Positions 16,887 through 29,781 of a stretch of 64,000 nt of DNA are shown here, piece by piece (position 1 is the first letter of the stretch; the number at the start of each line of letters is the position of its first letter). The notes below the pieces were generated by a model, which saw only the letters and a program-made list of their open reading frames with translations, had not been told where the DNA came from and did no database searches. The DNA is from Pedobacter arcticus A12 (GTDB lineage: Bacteria > Bacteroidota > Bacteroidia > Sphingobacteriales > Sphingobacteriaceae): assembly GCF_000302595.1 (NCBI RefSeq), contig NZ_AKZJ01000015.1, positions 58,837-122,836 of the forward strand. The letters run 5' to 3'. The translations under genes and the position numbers were made by a program.

Positions 16887-18682
16887 AACAAAGAGGCTGT
16901 CTCAAAAAGGCAGTCTCTTTTTGTTTTACAATTATTCCAGTTTTGTTACATTTTTTTTTTTTTTGTTATAAACATCTGATTTTCTTATATTTAGGTGTTA
17001 ACAAAGAGAGGCAATGCCAAACAAAACACCTTCGTTCAAGGCTTATAACCAGCATCAGATTATGATGCTTCCACCGTCTTTAGAAGAGCTTATAGCCGAT
17101 AAGCATGCGGTGAGAGTTGTGAACGATGTCATCGATCGGATCAATGTAGAACCTCTGCTTTTGGCTTATCCTACAACAGGAACATCTTCCTATCATCCGG
17201 TAATGCTGTTGAAAGTTCTGGTTTATGGATATGTAAGCAACATCTACTCTTCCCGTAAGCTCGAAGCTGCCTGCAAAGAGAACACCCATTTCATGTGGCT
17301 GAGCGCCATGAACCGGCCAGACCACCATACTATCAACCGTTTCAGGGGCGAGAGACTGAAAGAGGCTTTGAGAAAAGTATTTGAGCAAGTGGTCCGTTTG
17401 CTGGCAGAGGAAGGGTTATTGAGTATCGAGGAAATTTACACCGATGGCACCAAGATAGAATCAAGCGCAAACAAATACACTTTCGTTTGGAGAAAAGCCA
17501 TCCAGACCAACAAGGAAAAGATGAAGGCGCAGCTCGAGCAGATATGGCAATATGCCCAGAGCGTAAGTAATGCTGAGGATGATCTGCCAGAACCGCCAGA
17601 GTTGGCTACTATCAACAAAGAGAACGTAGAGAAAACGATAGCCAAGCTTAACGAGGTGTTGGGAAGCAAGAAAAACATCGATAAAAAAGTAAGGGCAAAG
17701 CTGAACTACATTAATAAAAACTTTCCAAAAAACATCCAGAAATACCAAGAGCAGGAAGCTATTTTAGGAGAGCGAAACAGCTACAGCAAAACAGATGAAG
17801 AAGCTACTTTCATGCGCATGAAAGAAGATCACATGGGAAACGGACAGCTCAAGCCCGCTTATAACACGCAGATATCCACTTCCAACCAATATATCGTCAA
17901 TTACACCCTACATCCAAATCCTACCGACACCACGACTCTGTCTATTCATCTTGCCCAGCACATCCAGAGCTTTGGTTCTGCTCCAAAAGCATTGACAGCT
18001 GATGCGGGATACGGATCTGAGGAAAACTATACCATATTGGAGAATCTTGAGGTAGAAGCTTTTGTGAAGTATGGCAAGTTTGATAAGGAGCAGGGACAGA
18101 ATTATAGGGACAAGCAACCTTTTTCTGCCGATAAGCTATTCTACAATGAAGAACAGGATTGTTATATCTGCCCTATGGGACAGAGAATGGGCTATATAGG
18201 AGATAGCAATAAGAAAACCAGTACTGGATTCGAGCAGACCCATAAACGGTATCAGGCACAGAACTGCTCAAACTGTCCTTTGAACGGGGTTTGTCATAAA
18301 GCCAAAGGAAACAGAATTATTGAAATCAATACAAACCTGCACAGGCTGAAACAACAGGCTTTCCAGCTACTGAACTCAGAACAGGGAGTAGCACACCGTA
18401 AAAAGAGGTGCTATGATGTGGAACCTGTGTTCGGAAATATCAAACACAATCACGGCTTTAAGAGATTTATGCTTAGAGGAAAGAAAAAAGTGGAAATTGA
18501 ATGGGGTTTGATTGCAATTGCCCACAATATTAGAAAAAAGGCAGCCTAAAGAGGGCTTTTTCTCTCCTTTGAAGAGGTAGGAATGGTCCAACGACCAATA
18601 AACAACTCAAGAAATCCCTACCACAGGAAATCCAAAAAATAAAAAAGCTGCCTCAATTGTTTTTTGAGACAGCCTCTTTGTT
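16887..18682 (+). mobile_element. IS1182-family insertion sequence
   Basis: The element is bounded by a 22-bp perfect inverted repeat whose core is aaagaggctgtctcaaaaa, at 16887-16908 and inverted at 18661-18682. It contains a single transposase gene. The left end continues into a second arm (ggcagtctcttt), so that end can also fold into a hairpin that may block read-through from outside. No clear target duplication was seen. It is inserted between the esterase gene and the 3' end of the broken sulfatase and does not itself disrupt a recognisable gene. Confidence 0.9.
17014..18549 (+). CDS. IS1182-family transposase
   Basis: A 511-aa protein. The N-terminal DUF772-type domain (about residues 20-130) contains HPVMLLKVLVYGYVSNIYSSR and MNRPDHHTINRFRGERL. 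The catalytic part carries Asp in YTDGTKIES, Asp in LTADAGYGSEENY and Glu in DVEPVFGNIKHNHGF, followed by a helical end (EWGLIAIAHNIRKKAA). A coiled region (about 170-250) and a four-Cys segment (CYICPMGQ, CSNCPLNGVCHK) separate the parts, as is usual in IS1182. The ORF is complete and both ends of the element are present, so it may still be active. Confidence 0.92.
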   Translation: MPNKTPSFKAYNQHQIMMLPPSLEELIADKHAVRVVNDVIDRINVEPLLLAYPTTGTSSYHPVMLLKVLVYGYVSNIYSSRKLEAACKENTHFMWLSAMNRPDHHTINRFRGERLKEALRKVFEQVVRLLAEEGLLSIEEIYTDGTKIESSANKYTFVWRKAIQTNKEKMKAQLEQIWQYAQSVSNAEDDLPEPPELATINKENVEKTIAKLNEVLGSKKNIDKKVRAKLNYINKNFPKNIQKYQEQEAILGERNSYSKTDEEATFMRMKEDHMGNGQLKPAYNTQISTSNQYIVNYTLHPNPTDTTTLSIHLAQHIQSFGSAPKALTADAGYGSEENYTILENLEVEAFVKYGKFDKEQGQNYRDKQPFSADKLFYNEEQDCYICPMGQRMGYIGDSNKKTSTGFEQTHKRYQAQNCSNCPLNGVCHKAKGNRIIEINTNLHRLKQQAFQLLNSEQGVAHRKKRCYDVEPVFGNIKHNHGFKRFMLRGKKKVEIEWGLIAIAHNIRKKAA

Positions 18683-19679
18683 GCTTTTCTTGTTATAATA
18701 TTGAAGTCCCTTTTTTTTGTTAGAAAGATATCTTTTTGACTTTACGTCTCTTCCTTATATTAAGAAAAGCACAAAACACTACTTCGCAATAATTTCATTC
18801 ATTTCACGGTGAAGCAATGCTTTGGTTTTTGCATACTTTGCGTTGGTTGCTAAGTTTTTCCACTCGTAAGGATCTTTGATGTGGTCATATAATTCTTCAT
18901 CTCGGTTGGTATATCTGATGTAGTGCCAATTTTCTGTACGATACGAATAATTTTGCTTTTCTTTTGGGATATCAATTCCAAAATTACCGACGATTGATAA
19001 AGCACCATTTGGCCCTTTCCACTCTTTTGGTTTTCCCTCTAAAAATGGTCTTAGCGAAAAGCCGCCTAAACGGCCGCCTTCTGGAGATATTTTATTATCT
19101 CCTTTTAAAGATGTTAAATCAATAAGCGTAGGAACTAAATCTATTAGCGCAACAGGATGTGTTATTTTTGTATTTGCTACTGTATTTGCTACTGTATTTG
19201 GCGTTCTAATTACCATTGGAACTCTGGCACTTTCATCCCAAGGAGAATTTTTAAATAAGTAGTCTTTTTCGCCCATTTGCCAGCCGTGGTCGCTAGTAAA
19301 AACCACGATGGTATTGTCTTTAAATTTACTTTTTTCTAGACCATCTAGTATTACACCCACCTGCTCATCAACAAAAGCAACAGCCGCTAAATATCCTTGC
19401 AAAAAGTGTTTAAGCGCCAATTCTCTATCGCCACCGTAAGACTCTACCAGCATTTTATAATATTTCGGTCCTTTATCCTCACTGCTAATGTTCTGAGTAT
19501 AATAAGTGTCCTTTTTATCATCAACCAACCACTTGTCTAATTCTAATTTATCCAATGGAAACATGTCATAATATTTATCCGGAACATGTAACGGAGTATG
19601 CGGTCTTACAAAACCAATTCCCATAAAAATGGGGTTTGGCTATTGGTTTGCTCTAGCTCTTTTAATTTACTTAGTCAAG

Positions 19680-21125
19680 CCTTAAAAAGCCATTTCCGAT
19701 CTGATTATCCAATTCAGCATCCAAGTATTGAATTGGATAATCAGGTTTTGAAAAAAGACAAAAAAGGAGTATTTCCATTTATTCATCATCCGTTTGAAAT
19801 TGAAAGCTGCTGCGGCTAACATAATATTTATGTTGTCGCCAACAATCCCTTTGTAAAAGTTTCTTCCTAGTCTGTGGTCGGTTTTCAAGTGTCCAATCAC
19901 GGGTTCTATCGATGCTCTTTTCCGATGGTCTTCTTTAAGTCTGTTTTGTTGGTACTTTGTCTGCTTTTTATCATTGAATGGTTTAGGGATCTGGACCTTG
20001 GTTGATCCAATCTGTGTGTTTCCTTTGTAGCCACGATCCACACTCACCGTCTTGGGCTCTTGACCAATCAACTTATTGACCTGCGCTAATGCCGGTGTCA
20101 AGGTATGTCCATCAAATTCATTTCGAAACCCCATTGCGCCAACAATCACACCTGTATTCTGCGTTTTCACGATGGAAACTTTATTCCCGAACTCATATTT
20201 CTTATGCTCTTTTCCTTTGGAGATGCAAAGTACCTCTGGCTCATTCAGTGAGTATATCTTGTTTTTACTTCCTCTGGTTTGTACCAGCACCTGCTTAAAC
20301 AATAGGATGGTTTCTTGGTGGGCGGAATCCGGCGGCAGATTACGCTCCAGTTCCCGAACCAGTCTGCCAGCGATGGTCTTTACTTTCCTGTCCGCTTTTC
20401 GGGCTTTCGACTTGTTTCTGGGATGATTACGAAAGCGTTGATCGACGCCTAGCTTTTTAAGCGTTCTGGTATAGCTTTGCCGGATGGGCAACTGTTCATT
20501 CTGTACGATTTTCAGCGTCTTTTTAATGATTTTCCTGTGCAGCCTGCTGTCTGTTGGAAAGGTAATGTTCTTCTCCTGAACAGTGGTGTCGGCACTAACA
20601 TGCGGATCATGACTGTCATCCCCATTGATTCTGATACTTTCTTTAAAGATCAGTTCAATTCCTGATTCCCCAATACGTTTACGGAAATGGACCAGTTCTG
20701 AAGCTTCACAGGGAACTCTCGCAATAAATTCCTGCAAACCGCAGAAATATTGATAGTACAGATTCTCAGACCATTGTTCCACGATACTTTCATCAGAAAT
20801 ATTACGGATATACTTCAGCATCAACAAGCCTACCATCAAGCGGATTGGTTTTGCCGGGCGACCGTTATCAGGACAATACAGAGGACTGAACGCCGTCTCA
20901 AACTGTTGCCAGTCAATGCGGTTAGCTAAAATATAAAGCGGGTGCTTAGCACTTAATGTGTCTTCTAATGAGAAGAAAAAACTCGACTGGTTTGACGTCT
21001 TTTTCTTTGCTAACATAGTTTTAATCTGCAAGGTTTCTACGCTAAATATACCTAATCCTGCAATTAAAAATAAGTAAAATAATAACCAAATATCTGATTA
21101 TCAATATGTTAAATGCTTTTTAAGG
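19680..21125 (-). mobile_element. IS5-like insertion sequence inside a sulfatase gene
   Basis: Ends were placed by an imperfect inverted repeat: ccttaaaaagccattt at 19680 and, inverted, ccttaaaaagcattt ending at 21125. The two sulfatase pieces resume directly outside these points. No clean target duplication is visible; the flanks read ttagtcaag and actgactac, so the original site may have been altered. The element carries one transposase gene on the same strand as the disrupted sulfatase. Confidence 0.82.
19682..21031 (-). CDS. IS5-family-like DDE transposase
   Basis: A 449-aa protein. The N-terminal DUF772 domain reads LSAKHPLYILANRIDWQQFE, RLMVGLLMLKYIRNISDE and LVHFRKRIGESGIELIF. The DDE domain has Asp in VSADTTVQEKNITFPTD, Asp in TVSVDRGYKGN and Glu in RKRASIEPVIGHLKTDHRLGRNF. 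A helical insertion (about residues 165-240) lies between the first and second Asp. The ORF is intact and ends two bases inside the low-coordinate repeat, as in many IS5-type elements. Assignment to the IS5 group is by domain order; the subgroup is not certain. Confidence 0.85.
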   Translation of the reverse strand: MQIKTMLAKKKTSNQSSFFFSLEDTLSAKHPLYILANRIDWQQFETAFSPLYCPDNGRPAKPIRLMVGLLMLKYIRNISDESIVEQWSENLYYQYFCGLQEFIARVPCEASELVHFRKRIGESGIELIFKESIRINGDDSHDPHVSADTTVQEKNITFPTDSRLHRKIIKKTLKIVQNEQLPIRQSYTRTLKKLGVDQRFRNHPRNKSKARKADRKVKTIAGRLVRELERNLPPDSAHQETILLFKQVLVQTRGSKNKIYSLNEPEVLCISKGKEHKKYEFGNKVSIVKTQNTGVIVGAMGFRNEFDGHTLTPALAQVNKLIGQEPKTVSVDRGYKGNTQIGSTKVQIPKPFNDKKQTKYQQNRLKEDHRKRASIEPVIGHLKTDHRLGRNFYKGIVGDNINIMLAAAAFNFKRMMNKWKYSFFVFFQNLIIQFNTWMLNWIIRSEMAF

Positions 21126-21912
21126 ACTGACTACTTACCGCCCATTGCGCATGCTTTTCATCCTGCAACAAATCGCGGTCATTATCATTAATGTAACGCA
21201 TTGGAGATTTATCCCCTCCGTAAACCCAACCTTTCTCGCCTTTTACACCAGACGTAATTGCACTTGACAATCTTCCAAAAGAACCATCTACAGCACCTAT
21301 AGAATGAAAAGGTTCTGGAACTGATGGATTAGCAGGAAGTTTTTCTGACACACCGTCATAATAAAAAGGACCATAATTATATGCTGGATTCATTCCCCAC
21401 TCATTCTAATCTTTTGGGATGTCGTGATGTGTTAATTTTCCGGAACCAAAGGTTTTATAACCGTTCTCCTGAAAAAGTTGCATAATGGTTTTATTGTTTT
21501 TTAAAACCGGCTGGCTTTTCAATTTTGTCCACCCAAAATCTCCAGAGTCATGCGGATAAACACCTGTAAATAAGCTGTTTCTTGATGGGCAACAAACTGG
21601 ATCGCTAGATTCTGCATTCATAAACCTAACCCCAGATTTAGCTAACCTATCCATATTTGGAGTTTTAGCTTGCTTATGACCGCCAAAAGCACCCTCATAA
21701 TCGTTTAAATCATCACAAATTATAAAAAGAACATTTGGTTTCTGACTTTTATTCTGAGCTTCTACGCGGCCAAATGTAAAAGTTGTAATCAATAACGCTA
21801 GAAAAATATAATCTCTAATCTTTATCATTTTGAATTATTTTATTTAGGATGAACACAGTCAAGTTTAGGTTTCTGCATCGGGTTATAGCACATTCGCTAT
21901 AACCCATCTGCA

Positions 21913-22972
21913 TTATTGCTTTTCCGCTCTTAACATCTCGCCAACCTTCAAAAGAATGTCTACGCTTTCTTTCGGAACTCTACCTGTTCCATCTGGACCG
22001 ATATTCAGTAAAAAATCACCTCCGTTACCATTGATGTTTTTTAGCATTTTGTAAACTTCTTCTGGTTGTTTCCAGTTATGGTCAGCAGCTTTAAATCCCC
22101 AATTATCATTTAAAGTATAACAAGCCTCCCAATGATAATCTACTGGTTTATCAAAATGAGTTTGCTCTGGGGTATCGTAATCTTTTTTGAATAGGTTTCT
22201 TTTTGCAACTCTGTTATTGATAACGATGCTCGGCTTTAGTGTTCTGATATAGCTGTACAAATCTTTACCGTCTGCAAGAGTCCACCAGTTAACCCAATCG
22301 TCATCAAACCACATTAAATCAGTGTCATAACGTTCAACTAATTCTTTGATTTAGTTTTTCATATAGGTAACGTATTCAGCTTTCTTTCCTTCTTTCATCT
22401 TATTATTAGCCCAAGGTTTTTCGGCATTTTCCCCATCAGCAGTTACACTTTTTTCTTGAGAAGGATCATGCCAATCAAACAAACTGTAATAAGTGCCGAA
22501 CTTAAGTCCCTGTTTACGACACTCGTCACTCAATTCTTTAAGAATATCTCGTTAAAATGGCTACTACCAACGTCAAAAGTAGTCTATTTGCTATCCCAAA
22601 GGCAAAAGCCTTCATGGTGTTTAGTAGTAATTACAATATATTTCATCCTTGCCTTTTTAGCCAATTTCACAATAGCTTTGGCATTAAAATTAACAGGATT
22701 AAAATTGTGAGCCAATAATGCATATTCTTGTGGAGAAATATCGGCATTTGCTTGAATCCATTCTGCGTAGGCTTTCTTTTCTTCACCTTTCCATACGCCA
22801 CCAAGTTGGCTGTAAAGTCCTAAGTGGATAAACATTCCATATTTAGCATCGGTAAACCATTTCATTCTTGTTCCATACTCCTCCTTAGACTCGTTAAGAA
22901 AGGACGTTTCTTGTGCATGAACATTTACATGACCAGAGAACAAAAGAGCAAAGAGATGATGATTTTTTTCAT
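21913..22972 (-). pseudogene. Alpha-L-fucosidase (GH29), multiply broken
   Basis: The remains cover almost a whole GH29 catalytic domain. An ATG at 22972 starts a signal peptide ([14 protein letters not shown]) that runs out of frame before NVHAQET. Then come [20 protein letters not shown] and the GH29 motif [18 protein letters not shown], interrupted by TAG near 22582. A second frameshift falls near DVGSSHF, then SDECRKQGLKFGTYYSLFDWH, then TAA near 22350 in place of a sense codon. Finally LMWFDDDWVN, with the region of the nucleophile Asp, and LLNIGPDGTGRVP follow. At least two frameshifts and two stops exclude a working enzyme. It would have released terminal L-fucose. It is the only fucosidase recognised in the window. 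Confidence 0.9.
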
Positions 22973-23022
22973 TTTTTTGGATAATAATTAATTAAAATAG
23001 TGTTTGATATCTTTTATAAATT

Positions 23023-23601
23023 TTATTTTTCGATTGATGATTTCATGTGCTGTCTGAGCTTATTCTCTTTTTCCGCCGTCCAATACTTACAATCTAGTTG
23101 GATAAATACCGACGAATAAGGAATAACCTCATCCGTTTTTAAAACTAATACTTGGAATAATTTTGAAGCCGTGTCCATGTTTACAAAAACAGAATCATGT
23201 AACATACTTTGCTGCTGATAATTTCCAATGCGTTTTAATAAAGCAGCTTTATACTCATCGATATTCGCGACTTGATTTTTGGTGATATAATTCAGCTCTT
23301 TGTCAGTAAAAACATTTGGCTTTACATGAGTTGAGCTATCTATTTGCGACAAAGTATAATCAAGTACTTTTAACAAACCTTCGTGTGTATCAATGGTAAC
23401 AATACCTTCGGCATTTTGAGTTGGAAAAGCTTTATCAACCACTAAAATCCAGTTTCTATGTCCGTATTCGGAAAGTTTACTGTTAAACTCTTGCTTCCAT
23501 GAATCTGAACTTGATTCCTCTGCTTTTGGGCCTCCGCTTTTACAACCGATAGCGCAACTAACTATCAATAAAACGGCTAACGAATATTTTATCATTTTCA
23601 T
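23023..23601 (-). CDS. FucU/RbsD-like lipoprotein (possible exported sugar mutarotase)
   Basis: A protein of about 192 aa from the ATG at 23601; an upstream ATG at 23634 lies inside the GH116 gene. A lipoprotein signal MKMIKYSLAVLLIVSCAIGC puts a lipid on Cys20. The rest reads FNSKLSEYGHRNWILVVDKAFP, then GLLKVLDYTLSQIDSSTHVKP, DKELNYI and IDEYKAALLKRIG. This follows the FucU/RbsD mutarotase pattern (GH near the start, V-x-D-x-x-FP, later D-K-E and a Y-containing helix). Known members are cytoplasmic, so an exported form is unusual. It lies between GH116 and the broken fucosidase, which fits a role in fucose handling. A loss of enzyme function with retained fold is equally possible. Confidence 0.55.
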   Translation of the reverse strand: MKMIKYSLAVLLIVSCAIGCKSGGPKAEESSSDSWKQEFNSKLSEYGHRNWILVVDKAFPTQNAEGIVTIDTHEGLLKVLDYTLSQIDSSTHVKPNVFTDKELNYITKNQVANIDEYKAALLKRIGNYQQQSMLHDSVFVNMDTASKLFQVLVLKTDEVIPYSSVFIQLDCKYWTAEKENKLRQHMKSSIEK

Positions 23602-23608
23602 AATTTTT

Positions 23609-26161
23609 TTAAAATTTGATTTCTTTATGCTCACCAGCTTTTAAAACAGTGGGCTTTTTAGTTGTTGACCTATCACCTAAACTGAATTTGGAGAACGAAA
23701 GCGTTCCATCCAAAACAGTTAATACTGCTTTCTTATCCTCCACTTTACAAGTTCCCCAAGCGTAGCCATTGCTCCAAAAATAATTTCCAGGTGTAGCAGT
23801 GAATGAAATACTGCTTTCTACCCCCGAATAATGAAAGCCACTTAGCGCTAGAACCGAAGCCCAACTAGCCATGGCTCTACCATAATGATGACCGCATTCC
23901 GGCTCATCATACGGGTTTCTTTTTCTTCCGTCAAAACGTTCCCGGATGCTCTTAATACACTTTAATCCGTTGTTTATCTGGCCTTCATATATCATCCCAA
24001 TAGCCGCAGTATATTCAAAACCCGTCATAGCTTCTGCGAAATAAGGGAAAGGAACTTTTTCTCTTCCGTATGGCCAACTCGCCATTATTAATCCACTTTC
24101 ATTACCCATTACATAAGAACGCATGTTGTTAAACCTGGCCGAGAAATTTTCTACGTAATTATATTTCATAATTGATTTTAACGTAGTACTGATGTTCTCT
24201 TTTTTAGCCAGATAACCTAATCCACAAATATGGGCCATATATTGCCCCACTAACTGATCAACCAAACAGCCTTTGCCTAACTGAAAATCTGGATTTTTAA
24301 GTTTGCTAATGTCCGCATTACCGTTTTTTAACCCTGGAAAAATAGCTGTAGTAGGCGGTTGAATTATTTGAATATAATATTCGCCGTTAAAAAGGTTTGC
24401 ATCTGTCCATGCACTTCCTTTTTTAAACAAAGTGTTACACTTTTTAGCAAAGGCATCATCTTTTAAAAATTTGGCCATTTCTTCTGCAGCCCGTAATGCT
24501 CCTAAATACCAAAACTGCATTTGCGGGTTTGGTCCATAATATTCAACATCCATGGTGTTGTGTTGGCAACCTTCCATCACTCCATCTACATCGCCGTCCC
24601 AACCACCTTTTACCCAAGCAAAAGCCAAAGCATTTTTCACCTGAGGCCAATTATCTTTTAAAAATGCATTGTCTCCAGATAATTGCCATTCTCTGTAAAA
24701 TTTCATTATGGTTCCCATTTGTCCATCAGCAGCGGCTAGCGGACCTTTAGAAGCTTCAGACAAGGGTAAACCGGCTCTAAAAGACATAAATCCATTATCT
24801 CTTGAAGCATAATTAAATTCTACATCTCTCATGCTTTTTGCCAAATCGCCATATAAAAAAGGAGTAGCAACTTCGTAGTTCCAAACATGTGTACAGGATC
24901 CTTTACAAGAGCCAATTTCGTCCATTACCCCTTCCCACGCCATCATGTGCCCATCTTTTATCCGAAACACCGTTTGCGACCGAAGTGTACTTAAGTTAAA
25001 TAAGGCGGCTTCTTTTACATCCGCCGGTAATGAAGAATTGAGAAAAGCATTTAAAAACAGCTTTGTCTTTTCTTTTAACGCCGGTATTTGTGGAATTACT
25101 TTTTCGGCAACGTCCCAGGCGTTTTCATATTTGGTACTGTAGTAATTACCTTCCACCTTATTTGACCATGCAACCCTGTTCGGAAAATTCCAGGTGATGT
25201 AAAATTGATAGGTTTCAGTACTATTAGGTGCAATTTCTTTTTTAACTGCCAAAGAGGCCATTGGGTCATTATCAAACAATCTATTCTTATCGGTTAGTTC
25301 GCCGTCAGCGCTAAAATCATCCCAAAAATCAAGTGTAGAAAGTGCCCATCTGTTAGCTACGGAAGATCTGCGGTAGCTTACTCCTGATTTTTCATCGGTT
25401 AATAAACCAATTGTACCGTAGGCTGGATCAGCTTTGTTTACGCTATCAGAATACATGTAAATACCGCTGAGCTTGCCATTATCTTTAAAAACGTTTTGAT
25501 TTTTATTAGCCCCATCAGGGATAAAATCTCCTTTCCAATCTTTGTGGTATTTGCTGCCATCTTTTCCTACAAAATTACGCATGGAACCAGAAACGGATAC
25601 TTCCATTGGCTTTGAGCTTAAGTTTGTAACCTCGTAAGTCAATACCGCAATTGGTAAACCGCTCGCATCGGCATCTCCCGGAACCATAGGGTTAAAACCT
25701 ATAATTTTAACTTTTATGGGTAAAGCAGGATCCGAGAGGTTAACCATCCCAACGGGATAAGAAGCATCAAAACTTGCATTTGCGAAACGTGGAAAGCCAT
25801 GCTGATTAACTGGCCGACCTTCATAATGTTGATATTCAGTATCGTCAACAGGCCCAATGAGTGCTCTGGTGATAGATTCTTCGCCACGTGGCTTTACAAA
25901 AACAGCAAAGAAAGGAGCATCGTTTCCTGTAGTTACCGTACTGTAACCAATTCCAGGTTTGTTCATAATTTGCCAGTCTCGCAATTCACCGCGACCGCCT
26001 AAAGAAACCGTACCCGTACCAATTCCACCTAAGGGCAGTGAGATATTTAGCAAATGATTTTGATCATAGTGCTTTAAAATAGGCCACTCTTTTTTGCCTT
26101 GGGCAAAAAGTAGTGAACTCGAAAAAATCAATGCAAATGATATAAAACTTCTTACGATCAT
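23609..26161 (-). CDS. Glycoside hydrolase family 116-like (GBA2/DUF608) exported enzyme
   Basis: An 850-aa secreted protein with signal peptide (to about LLFAQ, residue 21). The N-terminal beta-sandwich (about 25-330) begins LNISLPLGGIGTGTVSLGGRGELRDW, typical of the GBA2 N-domain. The (alpha/alpha)6 DUF608 catalytic domain follows (about 370-770), with CTHVWNYEVATPFLYGDLAKSMRD, GDVDGVMEGCQHNTMDVEYYGPNPQMQFW and CGHHYGRAMASW. The last 60 residues form a small beta domain. GH116 enzymes hydrolyse beta-glucosides, beta-xylosides or N-acetylglucosaminides. The sugar here is unknown; in this locus a beta-linked side chain is likely. The next gene (FucU-like) begins 7 bases after its stop. Confidence 0.82.
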   Translation of the reverse strand: MIVRSFISFALIFSSSLLFAQGKKEWPILKHYDQNHLLNISLPLGGIGTGTVSLGGRGELRDWQIMNKPGIGYSTVTTGNDAPFFAVFVKPRGEESITRALIGPVDDTEYQHYEGRPVNQHGFPRFANASFDASYPVGMVNLSDPALPIKVKIIGFNPMVPGDADASGLPIAVLTYEVTNLSSKPMEVSVSGSMRNFVGKDGSKYHKDWKGDFIPDGANKNQNVFKDNGKLSGIYMYSDSVNKADPAYGTIGLLTDEKSGVSYRRSSVANRWALSTLDFWDDFSADGELTDKNRLFDNDPMASLAVKKEIAPNSTETYQFYITWNFPNRVAWSNKVEGNYYSTKYENAWDVAEKVIPQIPALKEKTKLFLNAFLNSSLPADVKEAALFNLSTLRSQTVFRIKDGHMMAWEGVMDEIGSCKGSCTHVWNYEVATPFLYGDLAKSMRDVEFNYASRDNGFMSFRAGLPLSEASKGPLAAADGQMGTIMKFYREWQLSGDNAFLKDNWPQVKNALAFAWVKGGWDGDVDGVMEGCQHNTMDVEYYGPNPQMQFWYLGALRAAEEMAKFLKDDAFAKKCNTLFKKGSAWTDANLFNGEYYIQIIQPPTTAIFPGLKNGNADISKLKNPDFQLGKGCLVDQLVGQYMAHICGLGYLAKKENISTTLKSIMKYNYVENFSARFNNMRSYVMGNESGLIMASWPYGREKVPFPYFAEAMTGFEYTAAIGMIYEGQINNGLKCIKSIRERFDGRKRNPYDEPECGHHYGRAMASWASVLALSGFHYSGVESSISFTATPGNYFWSNGYAWGTCKVEDKKAVLTVLDGTLSFSKFSLGDRSTTKKPTVLKAGEHKEIKF

Positions 26162-26637
26162 TAAATTTATTTTATAATTGGTATTACATAATACTACAAA
26201 AATTACGCTTCTGCAATTTTATAGCTGTAGGTAAAAGTAGGATTAAATAAGAGTTACTGCGGGTAGTTAAATGTTCAGAATAGAGGTATTTTTGGTTCAA
26301 TAGTGAATTATAGGATAACAATTCGCAAGTTAGGGAACAAATTTATGTATAATCAAAAATTCTTCCTGAGGGTGAAAGCTCTATAAAAAATAGGCGTACG
26401 CAGTGGTTTCAGAGTGCCAAATTTAGGATGTTTATTTACCGGGGTGTATATTCGATTTTAGGAAAAGGCAAGTGGCAATTTTTAAAATTTACGCTCTTCG
26501 CTAAAATCTACGGAAAAAACGCCGATTCGTTCAGTATAATTAAGAGAAAAATTCATTAACGATTTATCCGAATTGCTATATCATTCGGATAAATCGTGAG
26601 AACTAACAGCTTATTAAACTAGCTTTTTTGTTCAATT
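26162..26637. other. 476-bp gap between two minus-strand gene blocks
   Basis: No ORF or remnant was recognised. It holds a strong hairpin (26559-26597, listed separately) close to the 3' end of the GH2 gene and must contain the promoter of the GH116 block near 26200-26400. Much of it is A/T-rich without a recognisable promoter consensus. Confidence 0.4.
26559..26597 (-). terminator. 15-bp perfect hairpin after the GH2 gene, possible terminator
   Basis: The arms acgatttatccgaat and attcggataaatcgt are perfect complements with a 9-base loop. It lies 41-79 bases beyond the stop of the GH2 gene in its own direction and is followed by taatgaatttttctc, a weak T tract. It could end the six-gene operon 38557-26638. 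Its low G+C and symmetry also allow an operator for the next block. Confidence 0.5.

Positions 26638-29781
<3,144 letters not shown>

Larger units (their letters stand above)
18779..21828 (-). pseudogene. Sulfatase (S1_7/iduronate-2-sulfatase-like), broken by stop codon, IS insertion and frameshift
   Basis: The gene starts at 21828 with a signal peptide (ending VEAQ, residue 25), KPNVLFIICDDLNDYEG and the site C79-CPSR. It stops at an in-frame TAG (21406-21408) and resumes in the same frame with NEWGMNPAYNYGPFYYDG to DEKHAQWAVSS, where an IS5-type element enters (19680-21125). Beyond the IS it continues as LSKLKELEQTNSQTPF, then a one-base loss in a T run near 19625-19629 puts the rest (MGIGFVRPHTPLHVPDKYY ... 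DHIKDPYEWKNL) in another frame. All sulfatase landmarks, including FTSDHGWQMGEKD, are otherwise preserved. The order of the lesions is unknown. The product should be nonfunctional. Confidence 0.9.

Noticed and set aside
16887..16925. Hairpin after the esterase gene as its terminator
   Set aside because: The structure is part of the IS1182 end and repeats at the other end of the element.
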